From contig CAXTAY010000003.1 of the NCBI GenBank assembly GCA_964242335.1, forward strand, positions 1 to 64,000: 64,000 nt of DNA, in the 5' to 3' direction. The DNA comes from Lichenicoccus sp964242335. GTDB taxonomy: Bacteria > Pseudomonadota > Alphaproteobacteria > Acetobacterales > Acetobacteraceae. The notes under the pieces were generated by a model, which saw nothing but the letters and a program-made list of their open reading frames with translations, did not search any database and was not told the DNA's origin. A program made the position numbers and the translations under genes. Shown piece by piece: positions 1-9,819 of this stretch. Numbering within the stretch: position 1 is the first letter of the stretch; every line of letters begins with the position of its first letter.

Positions 1-52
1 CGCTGCTCTGACCGCCGCCCTGGCTGTCCGGCTGCGGGTGCAGTTCGTTCAT
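1..52 (-). CDS. Possible 5' end of a gene leaving the window
   Basis: On the minus strand an ATG at 52 opens a frame running to the window edge without a stop (MNELHPQPDSQGGGQSS). An AGGTGG-like ribosome binding site lies about 10 bases upstream. Only 17 codons are visible, so no function can be given and the call rests on the start context alone. Confidence 0.3.
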   Translation of the reverse strand, partial: MNELHPQPDSQGGGQSS

Positions 53-1201
53 GCTGGTATCGTCCACCTACTCTCGTCCCACGGTCGTTCTCGATCCCGG
101 CTCTCGGACGCATGGTCTCGTCCGAAAGTTCAGGGCTGGAATGCTGATGAAGTTACGCATTAAGTTTCGTAAACAAAACATAAATCTGCGGGGAAGTCAC
201 CTTTCCCTCTTAGCTATAACAGGCATCAAAAGTCGCGGCACCGCTTCCTGCACCATCAGCGAGGACACTGCGGCGCAATTGCGTCGTGGAAAAAAGACGA
301 AGTGTCAGCTGCGCTGGGAATTTTATCGACGCCGAAGTTTCGGAAGTCGCCCGCACTCCGCGCTTGACCGGGACGTGTCTAGATCAAGCCGAGAACGGTG
401 AGATCTCTTGCCGGGAGCCGCATCATGGACGCTCTGTTCAACGAACAAGAATTCCACAATTCCGGCGAGTGCCGCGATTTTCGCATTGCAGGACTGCCTG
501 GAGCAGCGATTCACGAGCTTCTCGGTCAAGCTGTCCTGCGGCATTCAGTCGAAGTTTCCATCACCATGCAGGTCGCATGCGGTACCGCTTCGTCCGCATC
601 CGCCGCTTGTGCGATGCTCAAGCTGCCGTCGGCTTATGCGCCTCGACCGACCTCGTCCGATGCGGCTGACCGCCAGGGCAGGCTCGGCGGCATGCTACGT
701 CCGGGTCAGGATGTCGCGCCCCGCGAGGACGCTGTCGGTCATTTCGACGGCAAGCTGCTCGGCAGCTTCCGCCGCGCCGATATATCATCCGGTCGTGTGG
801 CGGCCCGTCCGGCTCCGGTAGTGCCTCGTGCATCGTCAGCCGTCTAATCAGCCGGCGCAGACCGGGTTCTCGGGGGCATCCGATCGAGCGTGATGCGCTC
901 CCGGCACCCGGTTGCGATCGGCCGATCACTCTCGGTCACAGCCCCCCACGTCGCGCTTCGGTCGGTAAGGCAATGTTCTCCCACGAGACTGATCATCGTT
1001 GCGATCCGCTTCTTCCGCTCGATGACATGACGTCCTCGTCACCTTGGGACATCGGCGCCCTAGTCGGATCAAGATCAAAAAACATCGCTCTCGCAGCTAT
1101 GGTGGCAGTTAACTCTTTTCTAACTAACCGGTCTCTAAATTGAAGCATTGGCCCGTAGCCGCGACTGTTGCGGTGTGGTCGTAGCTTTTAGGAGGCTCCT
1201 C
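53..1201. other. Gene-poor stretch, no supported gene
   Basis: This 1.1 kb contains several short overlapping open frames on both strands, but none has a convincing start, a recognisable domain or protein-like composition. The part near 130-320 and the part near 1070-1140 are AT-richer than the surroundings; the latter would suit a promoter for the peptidase gene that follows. The rest may be decayed coding sequence. Confidence 0.5.
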
Positions 1202-3133
1202 TTGCGTGTCATCACACCCGCGCTGCTAGGCGCTGCGCTACTTGTCACAAGCTCCGTTGCGGCACTCGCCCAGTCCGCTTCGGCTCCATCCAATCCTCGA
1301 CAACCCGCGTCCACCCCGAAGCTGAAGGTGCTCGGGCCGGCCTCCACCTCGCAGCCGGTCGAGTTCGACGTGGTGCTGCCGCTGAGCAACGCGGCAGCCC
1401 TCGACACACTGCTCACCGAGCAGCAGGATCCGACGTCGTCGCAGTTCCATCACTGGCTGAAGCCTGCCGACTTCGCCGCCCGCTTCGGCCCCAGCCAGCA
1501 GATCGTCAACGTGGTGGCGTCAACTCTGAGGCAGTTTGGCCTGCAGGTGACGCCCCAGAGCCGATCGCTTCACGTCGCCGGCACGACGGCGCAGGTAAAC
1601 AAGGCGTTCAACGTCAGCCTCGCCCTTGCGGCCAGTGCAGGCGGCCAGCTGCAACTGGTGGCGAATGGTCCGCTGAACTGGCCGGCGGCACTATCTTCTG
1701 TCGGTGCCGCCATCTCCGCCTTCAAGGCGAATGGGTTCCAGGCGCTGCCGCTGATGCGCCGCAGCTCGGGCGGCTACATGAACCGCAGCTCCGGCGGATA
1801 TGGCCAGGGCGGCAACGGGTCGGGCTACTTCTACAACGATCTCAAGCAGGCCTACGGTTATCCGTCCTACCAGTCTACGACCTCTGGACAGGGCAAGAGC
1901 CAACGTCTCGACGGTACGGGTGCCACCGTAGCCGTGGTGATGGCGAGCGATGTGCTGGACTCCGATGTCTCCGCCCTCTTCGACAAGATGAACTTCAAAG
2001 CGACTTCGGGTCAGGCTTCCAACCCCAAGATCTTCGCCCGCCGACCCGTCAACGGCAGCGCCATCTTCTCGACCACCGACACGGCCGCCGAAGAGGCGAC
2101 CATCGACGTCGATCAGGTGCTTGGTGGAGCGCCCGGAGCCCAGGTCATCCTCTACGACACGCCCGACCTGACTGATCAGTCATTGATCTCCGCCTATACA
2201 GCAATCGTGAATGACGACGTCGCCGATGTTGTCTCCCTCTCTTTCGGTCAATGTGAACTATATTACACTGCGCCCTACAACAACGGCTCCGATCAGACCA
2301 TCGTTCTCAAGATATTCTCCGAGTTGTTCAAGCAGGGCAACGCCGAGGGCATCACCTTCATCGCGGCCTCCGGCGATGCCGCCGGTCTCGGCTGCATGAA
2401 TCCGGGCTATTTCACGGGCGGCAGTGGCCAGTTCGTCGCGGGCGTCTCGGTCCCCGCAGCTGATCCGAACGTGACTTCCGTCGGCGGCACAAATCTCGTC
2501 ACCGCGGCGTCAACGGGTGGCTCCGGTTCGACCTATGTCCGGGAGAACGCCTGGTCTGATCCCGAGCTTGCTTTCGATCCCTTCGACATGGGCGTGAATG
2601 CCTCGGGCGGTCGTTGGGGCTCTGGCGGCGGCATCTCGACCCTGTATGCGCGGCCGTCATACCAGTCGCTGGTGACCACCGGCTCGCTGTCATTCCGCAC
2701 CGTTCCCGATGTCGCGATGCAGATGGGCGGATGCCCGGACGTTGCGCAGGCACCGTGCAACGGCGGCGACGACAGCCTGGATGGTTCCGGGAATGCTGAA
2801 CGTTCGAGCCTGAACATCGTCTTCGCAGGTCTGCCGGATAGTGTTGTCGGCACCAGTGCTGCTGCACCGGAGATGGCAAGTGCGGTGGCGTTGCTCGTCG
2901 AGACCCAGGGACGACAGGGAAACCTCAATCCCTACCTCTACACGATCGCTCATCAGCAGGCCTACGGCGGCCCCTCCTACTTCCATCAAACCGTCCCCGG
3001 CTTCAACGGCAACGCCTTGAGTAACGGCAGCTATAACCTGACTACCGGCAACGGCACCCCGGACGTGTCGACGCTGATCGGACGGTCTACCATCACGAGG
3101 GCTGGCGCTCCACGATCGGCCTCCAACCCCTGA
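1202..3133 (+). CDS. Secreted S53 family serine-carboxyl peptidase (sedolisin) with activation prodomain
   Basis: A 643-residue preproprotease of the sedolisin/kumamolisin family, acid-active endopeptidases that self-activate outside the cell. The start chosen is TTG at 1202 because AGGAGG ends 6 bases upstream and the product opens with a signal peptide (MRVITPALLGAALL, cleavage near ALAQ); an upstream in-frame TTG at 1148 would put charged residues before the signal. The prodomain spans about residues 50-185. The catalytic set is visible: Glu298 and Asp302 (EEATID), oxyanion Asp392 (AASGD) and Ser552 in GTSAAAP. The gene stands alone and ends at a strong hairpin terminator. The family is clear; the substrate is unknown. 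Confidence 0.93.
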   Translation: MRVITPALLGAALLVTSSVAALAQSASAPSNPRQPASTPKLKVLGPASTSQPVEFDVVLPLSNAAALDTLLTEQQDPTSSQFHHWLKPADFAARFGPSQQIVNVVASTLRQFGLQVTPQSRSLHVAGTTAQVNKAFNVSLALAASAGGQLQLVANGPLNWPAALSSVGAAISAFKANGFQALPLMRRSSGGYMNRSSGGYGQGGNGSGYFYNDLKQAYGYPSYQSTTSGQGKSQRLDGTGATVAVVMASDVLDSDVSALFDKMNFKATSGQASNPKIFARRPVNGSAIFSTTDTAAEEATIDVDQVLGGAPGAQVILYDTPDLTDQSLISAYTAIVNDDVADVVSLSFGQCELYYTAPYNNGSDQTIVLKIFSELFKQGNAEGITFIAASGDAAGLGCMNPGYFTGGSGQFVAGVSVPAADPNVTSVGGTNLVTAASTGGSGSTYVRENAWSDPELAFDPFDMGVNASGGRWGSGGGISTLYARPSYQSLVTTGSLSFRTVPDVAMQMGGCPDVAQAPCNGGDDSLDGSGNAERSSLNIVFAGLPDSVVGTSAAAPEMASAVALLVETQGRQGNLNPYLYTIAHQQAYGGPSYFHQTVPGFNGNALSNGSYNLTTGNGTPDVSTLIGRSTITRAGAPRSASNP

Positions 3134-3173
3134 TTGAGCTCGCGATCCGTCGGTGAGCTTTCACCACGGACGT

Positions 3174-3213
3174 GAAGAGGCGACTTCGTTCTTCGGAACG
3201 GAGTCGCCTCTTC
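3174..3213 (+). terminator. Rho-independent terminator after the S53 peptidase
   Basis: An 18-base stem (3174-3191 with 3196-3213, one G-T wobble) closes a TTCG tetraloop and is followed by CGTTT. The UUCG loop makes it exceptionally stable. It lies 40 bases after the peptidase stop. Confidence 0.85.
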
Positions 3214-3356
3214 CGTTTGGCGGCCGCATCCGAGGAGCCGCTCCTCCTCCGAGATCTCGTCGCACATCCCAAGGTCAGGAGAAACGGGCACTGATCGGAA
3301 GGAGGTTCGCGGGCTGACGTCGTTCAGCAAGTCTTAATCCAATAGGACGATCCTGG

Positions 3357-6300
3357 GTGACCAATCGGGCGATTGCTATGTCATCAACGAAACCTCGGCT
3401 GACCATGGTCGCGCCCACATCGATTCGTCGACGGTTCTTGCACGCCGTGATCTACGGCTGCTTGCTGGCTATCCTCCATGCCGGTTGTGCCGAGGCACAA
3501 TTCACACGGTTCGAGAACTACACGGACGAGCAGGGGCTCGGGAACGCCTCCGTCTCCGCCCTGGCTCAGGACGCCGACGGCTATATCTTGCTCGGAACGG
3601 AGGCCGGGCTCTACCGCTATGACGGCTCCAGCGTGTCTTACGACACGACGGTCGGCTTGCCACCGTCCGCCTGGATCAGGAAGCTCGTCGCCGACGACCG
3701 CGGTCGGATCTGGGTCGTGACGACCGACGGCATCTATTTCCGTGACGGCTCGAGCTTTAGCCATGTTGCGGTCGAAAAGCCGCTCCATCTGCTCTCGCCG
3801 CATCTCATCGCGTTCTCGAAGGGACGCGTGATCATCGACGACGACGGCACGCTGTTGAGCGCACAGATCCAGACGCATGGAACCGGACGGTTCACGCCGC
3901 TGCTGAGTTCAACGACATCCGCTGCAAATCCCGAGTTGGCCAGCTCTCGCTTCATTGTTTCCGATAACGGCGGCGGGCTATTGATCGGGTGCGGCGTCGC
4001 AATCTGCCGCTTGCAAGACCAGCGCGTCCTCACGTACGGCGTCGCTGATGGCCTGCCTGCCGATGCTTGGCAGGTGGCAGTTCGGACGCCCGATGGCACC
4101 TTGTGGGCTCGAAGCCTCGACCGCCTCGCCTGGCGTCATCCCGGCCAGAAAGCGTTCCAGGCCGTGACCATTCCCGGTCGACGAGGCCACGTCAACATCG
4201 CTGTTCCTGCCCGCCTCGACCTGCTCGCCGATGGGCATGGCGGCGTCTTGACCATGGGTGAAGAAGGTCTGCTCGAGTATGACGGCAAGGGCTGGCGCAG
4301 CTTCCTCCATCACGACGGAGGCTTGTCAGCCAACCCGGTCCAATCGTTCATGTTCGATCGCGAGGGATCTCTCTGGGTAGGCAGCATAGGTCACGGCGCG
4401 TTCCGCAGCCTCGGGCTGGCGACCTGGGAGCACTGGACCGCGGCGGACGGCCTTCCGAGCGAGATCGTGTGGGCGATGACCCGCCTCCAGAACGGCCAGC
4501 TTTGGGTTGCGACCTACGGCGACACCGTACCGCTCGACGGCACAGGTTCCGGCGTGCCGGGCGGCAGCGAGAACGTGTCGGCGACGAGGAATGGACGGTT
4601 GTGGCTGGCGCCGCTGCGGGCGCCTCTGGTCCGTTTCGACCCTGCCCGACGAAGCTCCGAGCAATTTCCGATCACCGGCACCATGTCGTCGACCTACGTC
4701 GATCCGGAGAACCGGCTCTGGCTGTCAACCGACAAGGCTCTGCTCACGATCGCGGATGCGGACGCGCCGGCCGACAAGGTGAAGATCGAGGTTGCGATAC
4801 CGCAGCCGACCGCGCAGGTGATGACCGACCTTTCCGGCGTGACGTGGGCAGCAACCGCGGCGGGTATCGTCCGACGCAGCGGCTCCGGGAGATTTGACAC
4901 CGTCATCCCCGCGACCCTTCTGAAAGGTCAACCCGGAGGGCTGGCCTTTGCGCCGGATGGCGACCTCTGGACGTTCACGGACCGCGCCGGCGTGCTGCGT
5001 TTCCACCTGAGAGACCATCAGGTGACGCAGATCCCGTCCCTCACCGAACCTGTGATCGGTTCCAACAACATCATGTTCCTGCACCGCGACCGTCACGACC
5101 GGATGTGGGTGGGCAGCGACCACGGAATCGACCTGTTCGATGATCATGTCTGGCGGCATTTCGACGTGAGCGACGGGCTTCTGAGCAACGATCTGGATCA
5201 GTCGGCGATCTTCGAGGACTCCGACGCCTCGATGTGGTTTGGAACTAGTCGTGGCCTGACGCACCTTATCGATCCGAGCCGCCTGCCGCCGGTCATCCCG
5301 CTTCATCCCAAGATCACCGGCCTCTCGATCGGCACGCGCTTCCTGTCCGCGTCTTCCCTGGTCCGCGTGGATTGGAGCTCGGCTCCTCTGGTGGTTCACT
5401 TCGTCGACCTGGATCCGGCTAGAGCACGGGACATCACGTTTCGGTATCGCATGCGCGGACTCGATGTCGGCTGGAGCGATACCACCGGGCACGAGGTCCG
5501 TTATGCCGAACTGCCCGCGGGCAAGCTCCAGTTCGAACTGGTCGCCGTCGATTCGGTGCACGGATCGATCTCCGCTCCGGTCGGCTTTGCGCTTCGGATC
5601 CGCGCACCGTGGTGGCGGCGGTGGTGGTTCTATGGTTCCAGCACGCTGGCCCTGGTCGGAGCAGTGATCGGAACCTGGCAAACGCGCGTCCGGCTCCTCC
5701 TGCGCCAGCGGAGGCGACTGGAGAAGCTGGTGTGTGAGCGTACCGCAGAGATCGAGCAGGCGCGCAGCGAACTCGAGCGACTGGCGATGTCCGACATGCT
5801 CACCGGCTTGCCGAATCGACGAGCGCTGATGACTATCCTCGAGGAGAAAGTAACCACCGCGCTCTCATCGCAGGCGACACTGGCCGTACTTCTGTGCGAT
5901 ATAGATCACTTCAAGAAGATCAATGACGGCTACGGGCATCTCGCCGGTGACGCGGTCCTGACCGAATTCGGGAAGCGTCTGAACGTGGTCATCGAGTTGC
6001 CGGAGGCCGCCGGCCGTTATGGCGGTGAAGAGTTTTGCGTGATCCTCTCGGCGCCGCGCAAGAAGGTCCTGGAGCGGGTTGCTGTCATCCGTTCCGCCAT
6101 CGCCGACTCGCCGTATCATGTCGGTGGGACAAGCCGCGCCGTCACCGCGAGCGGAGGTCTTGCCTTCCTCCGGGCGGGCGAGAGTGCGTTGTCGCTCCTC
6201 GCACGTGCCGATGCCGCTCTCTATCGCGCCAAGGAGAAAGGCAGGAACCGTATCGAGCATGAGCTGCTGGACGAAGCGACCTATGCGCGAGGCGGCACGA

Positions 6301-7196
6301 AATCCGAGAAGCTCGGCAAATCGCATGCAGAAAACAGCGATGCGACCGGAAGCGGCGAGAGCGCGACTGCGGCTGGATCTAACCCCTCATCGCGAGCGCA
6401 GGGTGATCTCGAGCACGACCTGCGCCAGGCGCTTGCCAATGGGGAGTTCCTGCTCAACTACCAGCCGGTGGTCGATCTTGAAAAGGATGCGGTCACCTCC
6501 TGTGAGGCGCTGATCCGATGGCATTCGCCGACACGTGGCAAGGTCTCGCCGGTCGATTTCATCCCGTTCGCCGAGGAGGTAGGCTTGATGCCCGAGATCG
6601 GCGATTGGGTCCTTGCCGCCGCGTGCCGGGAAGCGATGGCGTGGCCGGACAGCATGAGGGTCGCGGTCAACCTGTCGGCCGTGCAGTTCCGGTTGCCCGA
6701 TCTCGTGGCGAGGATCGAGGCGGTTCTGGCAGCGACTGGACTGCCCCCTGCACGCCTCGAACTCGAGGTGACGGAAACCGCGATGATCGGTGAGATGGAG
6801 GCTGCCATCTGCGTGCTCCGGCAGCTCAGGGCGCTCGGCATCACGGTCGCACTCGATGACTTCGGGACAGGCTACTCGTCACTGAGCTTCTTGCGCACCC
6901 TACCGTTCGATCGGATCAAGATCGATCGTTCCTTCGTGCAGGATCTCGGAAAGAAGCCGGAAGCCACGATCATCGTGCGTGCCATCGCCGGCATGTGTGC
7001 GAATCTCGGAGCCTCGGTCACCGCGGAGGGCGTGGAGACGGAGCAACAGATCGAGGCATTGCGCGACATCGGCTGCTCGGAGGTTCAAGGCTATCAGATC
7101 GGTCGTCCGTGCTCGCCGTCGGAATTTCAGGATTGGCTGGCGGCGTTCAGGGCCAGCCGCACGAGGGAGGTAAGCCTGCAGACGGCATCGTATTAG
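3357..7196 (+). CDS. Beta-propeller/Y_Y_Y sensor with GGDEF and EAL domains
   Basis: A 1279-residue envelope sensor predicted to make and break c-di-GMP. An N-terminal hydrophobic segment (YGCLLAILHAGCAEA) leads to a periplasmic region of two-component-regulator propeller repeats (about 45-660), a Y_Y_Y domain (about 670-745), a membrane segment after WWRRWW (about 756-778), a short coiled coil, GGDEF (about 800-960) and EAL (about 1020-1260). The GGDEF signature is intact (GGEEF), but the inhibitory RxxD site is replaced by ELPE. EAL keeps EALIRW, DDFGTGYSS and AEGVE, so phosphodiesterase activity is plausible. The start could be GTG 3357 or ATG 3378. The propeller resembles those of hybrid sensors for polysaccharide-derived ligands; the ligand is unknown. 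Confidence 0.9.
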   Translation: MTNRAIAMSSTKPRLTMVAPTSIRRRFLHAVIYGCLLAILHAGCAEAQFTRFENYTDEQGLGNASVSALAQDADGYILLGTEAGLYRYDGSSVSYDTTVGLPPSAWIRKLVADDRGRIWVVTTDGIYFRDGSSFSHVAVEKPLHLLSPHLIAFSKGRVIIDDDGTLLSAQIQTHGTGRFTPLLSSTTSAANPELASSRFIVSDNGGGLLIGCGVAICRLQDQRVLTYGVADGLPADAWQVAVRTPDGTLWARSLDRLAWRHPGQKAFQAVTIPGRRGHVNIAVPARLDLLADGHGGVLTMGEEGLLEYDGKGWRSFLHHDGGLSANPVQSFMFDREGSLWVGSIGHGAFRSLGLATWEHWTAADGLPSEIVWAMTRLQNGQLWVATYGDTVPLDGTGSGVPGGSENVSATRNGRLWLAPLRAPLVRFDPARRSSEQFPITGTMSSTYVDPENRLWLSTDKALLTIADADAPADKVKIEVAIPQPTAQVMTDLSGVTWAATAAGIVRRSGSGRFDTVIPATLLKGQPGGLAFAPDGDLWTFTDRAGVLRFHLRDHQVTQIPSLTEPVIGSNNIMFLHRDRHDRMWVGSDHGIDLFDDHVWRHFDVSDGLLSNDLDQSAIFEDSDASMWFGTSRGLTHLIDPSRLPPVIPLHPKITGLSIGTRFLSASSLVRVDWSSAPLVVHFVDLDPARARDITFRYRMRGLDVGWSDTTGHEVRYAELPAGKLQFELVAVDSVHGSISAPVGFALRIRAPWWRRWWFYGSSTLALVGAVIGTWQTRVRLLLRQRRRLEKLVCERTAEIEQARSELERLAMSDMLTGLPNRRALMTILEEKVTTALSSQATLAVLLCDIDHFKKINDGYGHLAGDAVLTEFGKRLNVVIELPEAAGRYGGEEFCVILSAPRKKVLERVAVIRSAIADSPYHVGGTSRAVTASGGLAFLRAGESALSLLARADAALYRAKEKGRNRIEHELLDEATYARGGTKSEKLGKSHAENSDATGSGESATAAGSNPSSRAQGDLEHDLRQALANGEFLLNYQPVVDLEKDAVTSCEALIRWHSPTRGKVSPVDFIPFAEEVGLMPEIGDWVLAAACREAMAWPDSMRVAVNLSAVQFRLPDLVARIEAVLAATGLPPARLELEVTETAMIGEMEAAICVLRQLRALGITVALDDFGTGYSSLSFLRTLPFDRIKIDRSFVQDLGKKPEATIIVRAIAGMCANLGASVTAEGVETEQQIEALRDIGCSEVQGYQIGRPCSPSEFQDWLAAFRASRTREVSLQTASY

Positions 7197-7275
7197 CTGC
7201 CATGTCCTGTATCGGCACGACGATCATCTTCAGGGGCTGAGTTCGGTGTGCCTCGGGGGAGATGCAGATAGCGGC

Positions 7276-9819
7276 TCAGATCAGCACCACCGCGTTGTAC
7301 ACCATGTGAAGCAGCACCGCCGGAGCCAGGTAGCGGGATCTGCGGAACAACACCGCGTTGCTGGCGCCGACCACGCCCACCGGCAGCCAAGCCAGGAGGG
7401 GATGGTAGATGGCGAAGAACGCGGCGCTACCGCCGACTGCGGCCCAGCCGCCCCATTCCCGGTCCAGGGCGCGGTAGAGCAGGCCGCGGAACAGGAACTC
7501 CTCCGCGGGCGGGGCCACGAGTACGGCGAGGACGAACGACCATTGTCGATAATGGGGCAGCGTGGTGAGCGGGTCGGCCTGGTTCGGGATCGCCCGGAAC
7601 CAGGCAAGTTGCTGCAGGCCGAGCAGGTAGAGATGCCCAAGACCGCCCAGGCCCGCCCCGATGACGCCGCCGATCGCGAGGAACAGGAACAGGCGGCGGC
7701 TGCCCGTGATCCCGGATCGGCCTGGAACCGCATCCCACCGCCAGACGTCGGCCATCCTCACCTGCCGTGTCCTCAGGAAGTATGCCACGCCGACCCCGAC
7801 GATCGCGGCGGCCAGGGAGTAGCCGGAGGTGCGCGCCGCCATTGCCCATTCCGCCCCGGCGAACATCTGGATCAAGACGGTGATCACCGCGCCGCCTTCG
7901 ACCAGCACGGCGATCGCGACCATGGCGTGCATCAGGGTCGGCGGGTACGGCTGGCGTTCCGACCAGGGGTCGAAGAGGTACGGCAGGCGCGCCCGGAAAT
8001 TCTGCCACATCGCAGCCCCGACCACGCTCGAATACACGATGCCGGAGACCGCGACCGGCCACTGCCGGGTCAGAACGCCGATGCTGAAGCTGAACGTGCC
8101 GAGACAGGCCGCCCACCGGCGGCTCGCAGGTATCTTCTCCGCCTCGCCCGACGGTCCGGGAACCGCTACCAGGGTCACCATCTTCAGCGCCATGCCATAG
8201 CCGAACACGATCCAGCCGAGGCCGACCAGCGCGACGCTGGGCAGGTCGGAAGGAAAGCGGCAGGCGGTGTAGAGCAGCGGTAGGGCGACGAAGGCCGAGG
8301 ACACCACTGTCCAGAGACGCGCCTTGGCGCGCAGCAATGTCTCCAGGCCCTGCGGCCACGTCATCGCGATCCACAGCGCCGAACCCTCGGAGGCGAGCGA
8401 TTTCGGGCCGACCACGATCAGGAAGTACGTGCCGAACAGGATGGCCGCGCCGCAGACCGCGTTCCACGCGCCGCCCGCATCGCCGATCACGCCGCGCATG
8501 TTGAACAGCTGCACCCCGGCCAGGGACAGCGGCACCAGCACGACCTGGACGATGGCGCTGCGGTCCCGGGCGAGCCACAACCACTCCTTGCGGTGCATCG
8601 GGCTGCGGCCGAACTGGGTGCGGCGGCCGGCAGGGCGGGCGGCCACCAGTTGATCCGACGAACCGCCAAGCCCGCGCATCGCACCCCAGACGCTGAGCAC
8701 GACGGACAGCGCGGCGACGGCGGTGGCGACCAGGCAGCAGATGGACACGCCGGCAGGGAACGAAGGAGCTCCCGCCGGCACCCGGCCTAGAGCCAGCCCG
8801 AGCCATGGCCAGGGCAGCTCGCCCGCCAGGCCCAGCGGACCGGCGATCGCGGCCGCGATCGGGTCGATGAACCACCATGCGATCAAGGTGAGGCTGGCCA
8901 AGCTGTAGCCGAGCCAGCCCATCAGGCCGAACACGGCACCGCGGCTGCGTGGGCTGAGCCGCAGCATGGCGGCGATCTCGAGCGCTTTGCCGAGGCAGGC
9001 GGCGGCCACGGCCACCGGGATGCCCACCACGAAGGCGGCCAGCAGGCCGAGAGCCGGCCCGTAGACGAAGTCGAACAGGATGCCCGGCATCAGCGGCGCC
9101 GCCCAGAACGCCGGATTGGCGGCGAGCGGCGCCAGCATCTCGGCGCAGAACAAAGCGCCTGGCCGTACGGGATGGCTCAGCACCCACTCCCACATCGGGT
9201 GCCGCTGTCGCTGGGTGTCGAGCTCCAGACCCTCGCCTTGCATCACCAGCATGACGGTCCACCACGCGAGGGCGACCAAGCCCAGCAATGCGCCGGCACC
9301 TCGTGCCTGCACGCCTGCAAGCCCCGCCGCCACATCCTCCTCCGCCACGAACCGGTCGGTGCGGTGAGCGAGCACCACGCGGCGCAAGCGCACGGCGATA
9401 TCGTCGGCATTCCCGCCTGTTTTCCCGGCGAGACGTGCGGCTTCCCCGGCGTAGCTGTAACGCAATGCAGCATCGGTCTCGGCCCAGGACGATGTTCGGT
9501 CCGCTGACGCAGCGGCCTGCGCGGCGCGGACCAGCAACATGAATTCCCTCGCCACCACGACCTGTCCGCGTCGCGTAGCGTCGATCCGCTGCCCGTCCTT
9601 TACCGCCTCCTGCACCAGCAAGGCGGACAGCACGGTGAGCCAGACTGCGATCGTCAGGCTCAGCAGGCTGCCGAACCCGAGCCAGCCGGTGCCGGACCGC
9701 CCGGTCTGGCTGCGGATGATGGCGCGGGCGCGGGAACGCCGGCCCGCCGCCCGCCGTCGAGCCGCGGCAAGCAGCAGGACTACGACCCGGGCAGAGCTGG
9801 GCGGCCGGGCGGTCCTCAT
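7276..9819 (-). CDS. ABC-2 type permease fused to a C-terminal CPBP intramembrane protease domain
   Basis: An 847-residue polytopic membrane protein. The N-terminal two thirds look like an ABC exporter permease with many hydrophobic segments and a soluble stretch after the first membrane helix. The last ~150 residues carry the three CPBP/Abi motifs: EEFLFR near residue 773, FAIYH about 30 residues later, and HMVYN near the C-terminus. These place a Glu-Glu, His and His/Asn metal-binding set in membrane helices, as in Rce1-like proteases. The start codon overlaps the stop of the upstream ATPase gene (ATGA), so the two are co-translated and probably form one transporter. The NatB-like subunit arrangement and a role in peptide or sodium export are inferences. 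Confidence 0.85.
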   Translation of the reverse strand: MRTARPPSSARVVVLLLAAARRRAAGRRSRARAIIRSQTGRSGTGWLGFGSLLSLTIAVWLTVLSALLVQEAVKDGQRIDATRRGQVVVAREFMLLVRAAQAAASADRTSSWAETDAALRYSYAGEAARLAGKTGGNADDIAVRLRRVVLAHRTDRFVAEEDVAAGLAGVQARGAGALLGLVALAWWTVMLVMQGEGLELDTQRQRHPMWEWVLSHPVRPGALFCAEMLAPLAANPAFWAAPLMPGILFDFVYGPALGLLAAFVVGIPVAVAAACLGKALEIAAMLRLSPRSRGAVFGLMGWLGYSLASLTLIAWWFIDPIAAAIAGPLGLAGELPWPWLGLALGRVPAGAPSFPAGVSICCLVATAVAALSVVLSVWGAMRGLGGSSDQLVAARPAGRRTQFGRSPMHRKEWLWLARDRSAIVQVVLVPLSLAGVQLFNMRGVIGDAGGAWNAVCGAAILFGTYFLIVVGPKSLASEGSALWIAMTWPQGLETLLRAKARLWTVVSSAFVALPLLYTACRFPSDLPSVALVGLGWIVFGYGMALKMVTLVAVPGPSGEAEKIPASRRWAACLGTFSFSIGVLTRQWPVAVSGIVYSSVVGAAMWQNFRARLPYLFDPWSERQPYPPTLMHAMVAIAVLVEGGAVITVLIQMFAGAEWAMAARTSGYSLAAAIVGVGVAYFLRTRQVRMADVWRWDAVPGRSGITGSRRLFLFLAIGGVIGAGLGGLGHLYLLGLQQLAWFRAIPNQADPLTTLPHYRQWSFVLAVLVAPPAEEFLFRGLLYRALDREWGGWAAVGGSAAFFAIYHPLLAWLPVGVVGASNAVLFRRSRYLAPAVLLHMVYNAVVLI

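Noticed and set aside
398..847. Overlapping open frames of 130-150 codons before the peptidase gene
   Set aside because: No recognisable domain or start signal, and frames on both strands are equally open, which is common in GC-rich DNA.
7246..8283. Plus-strand open frame of 345 codons inside the permease gene
   Set aside because: It is antisense to a strongly supported permease-CPBP gene and is rich in Arg, Ala, His and Gln with low complexity.
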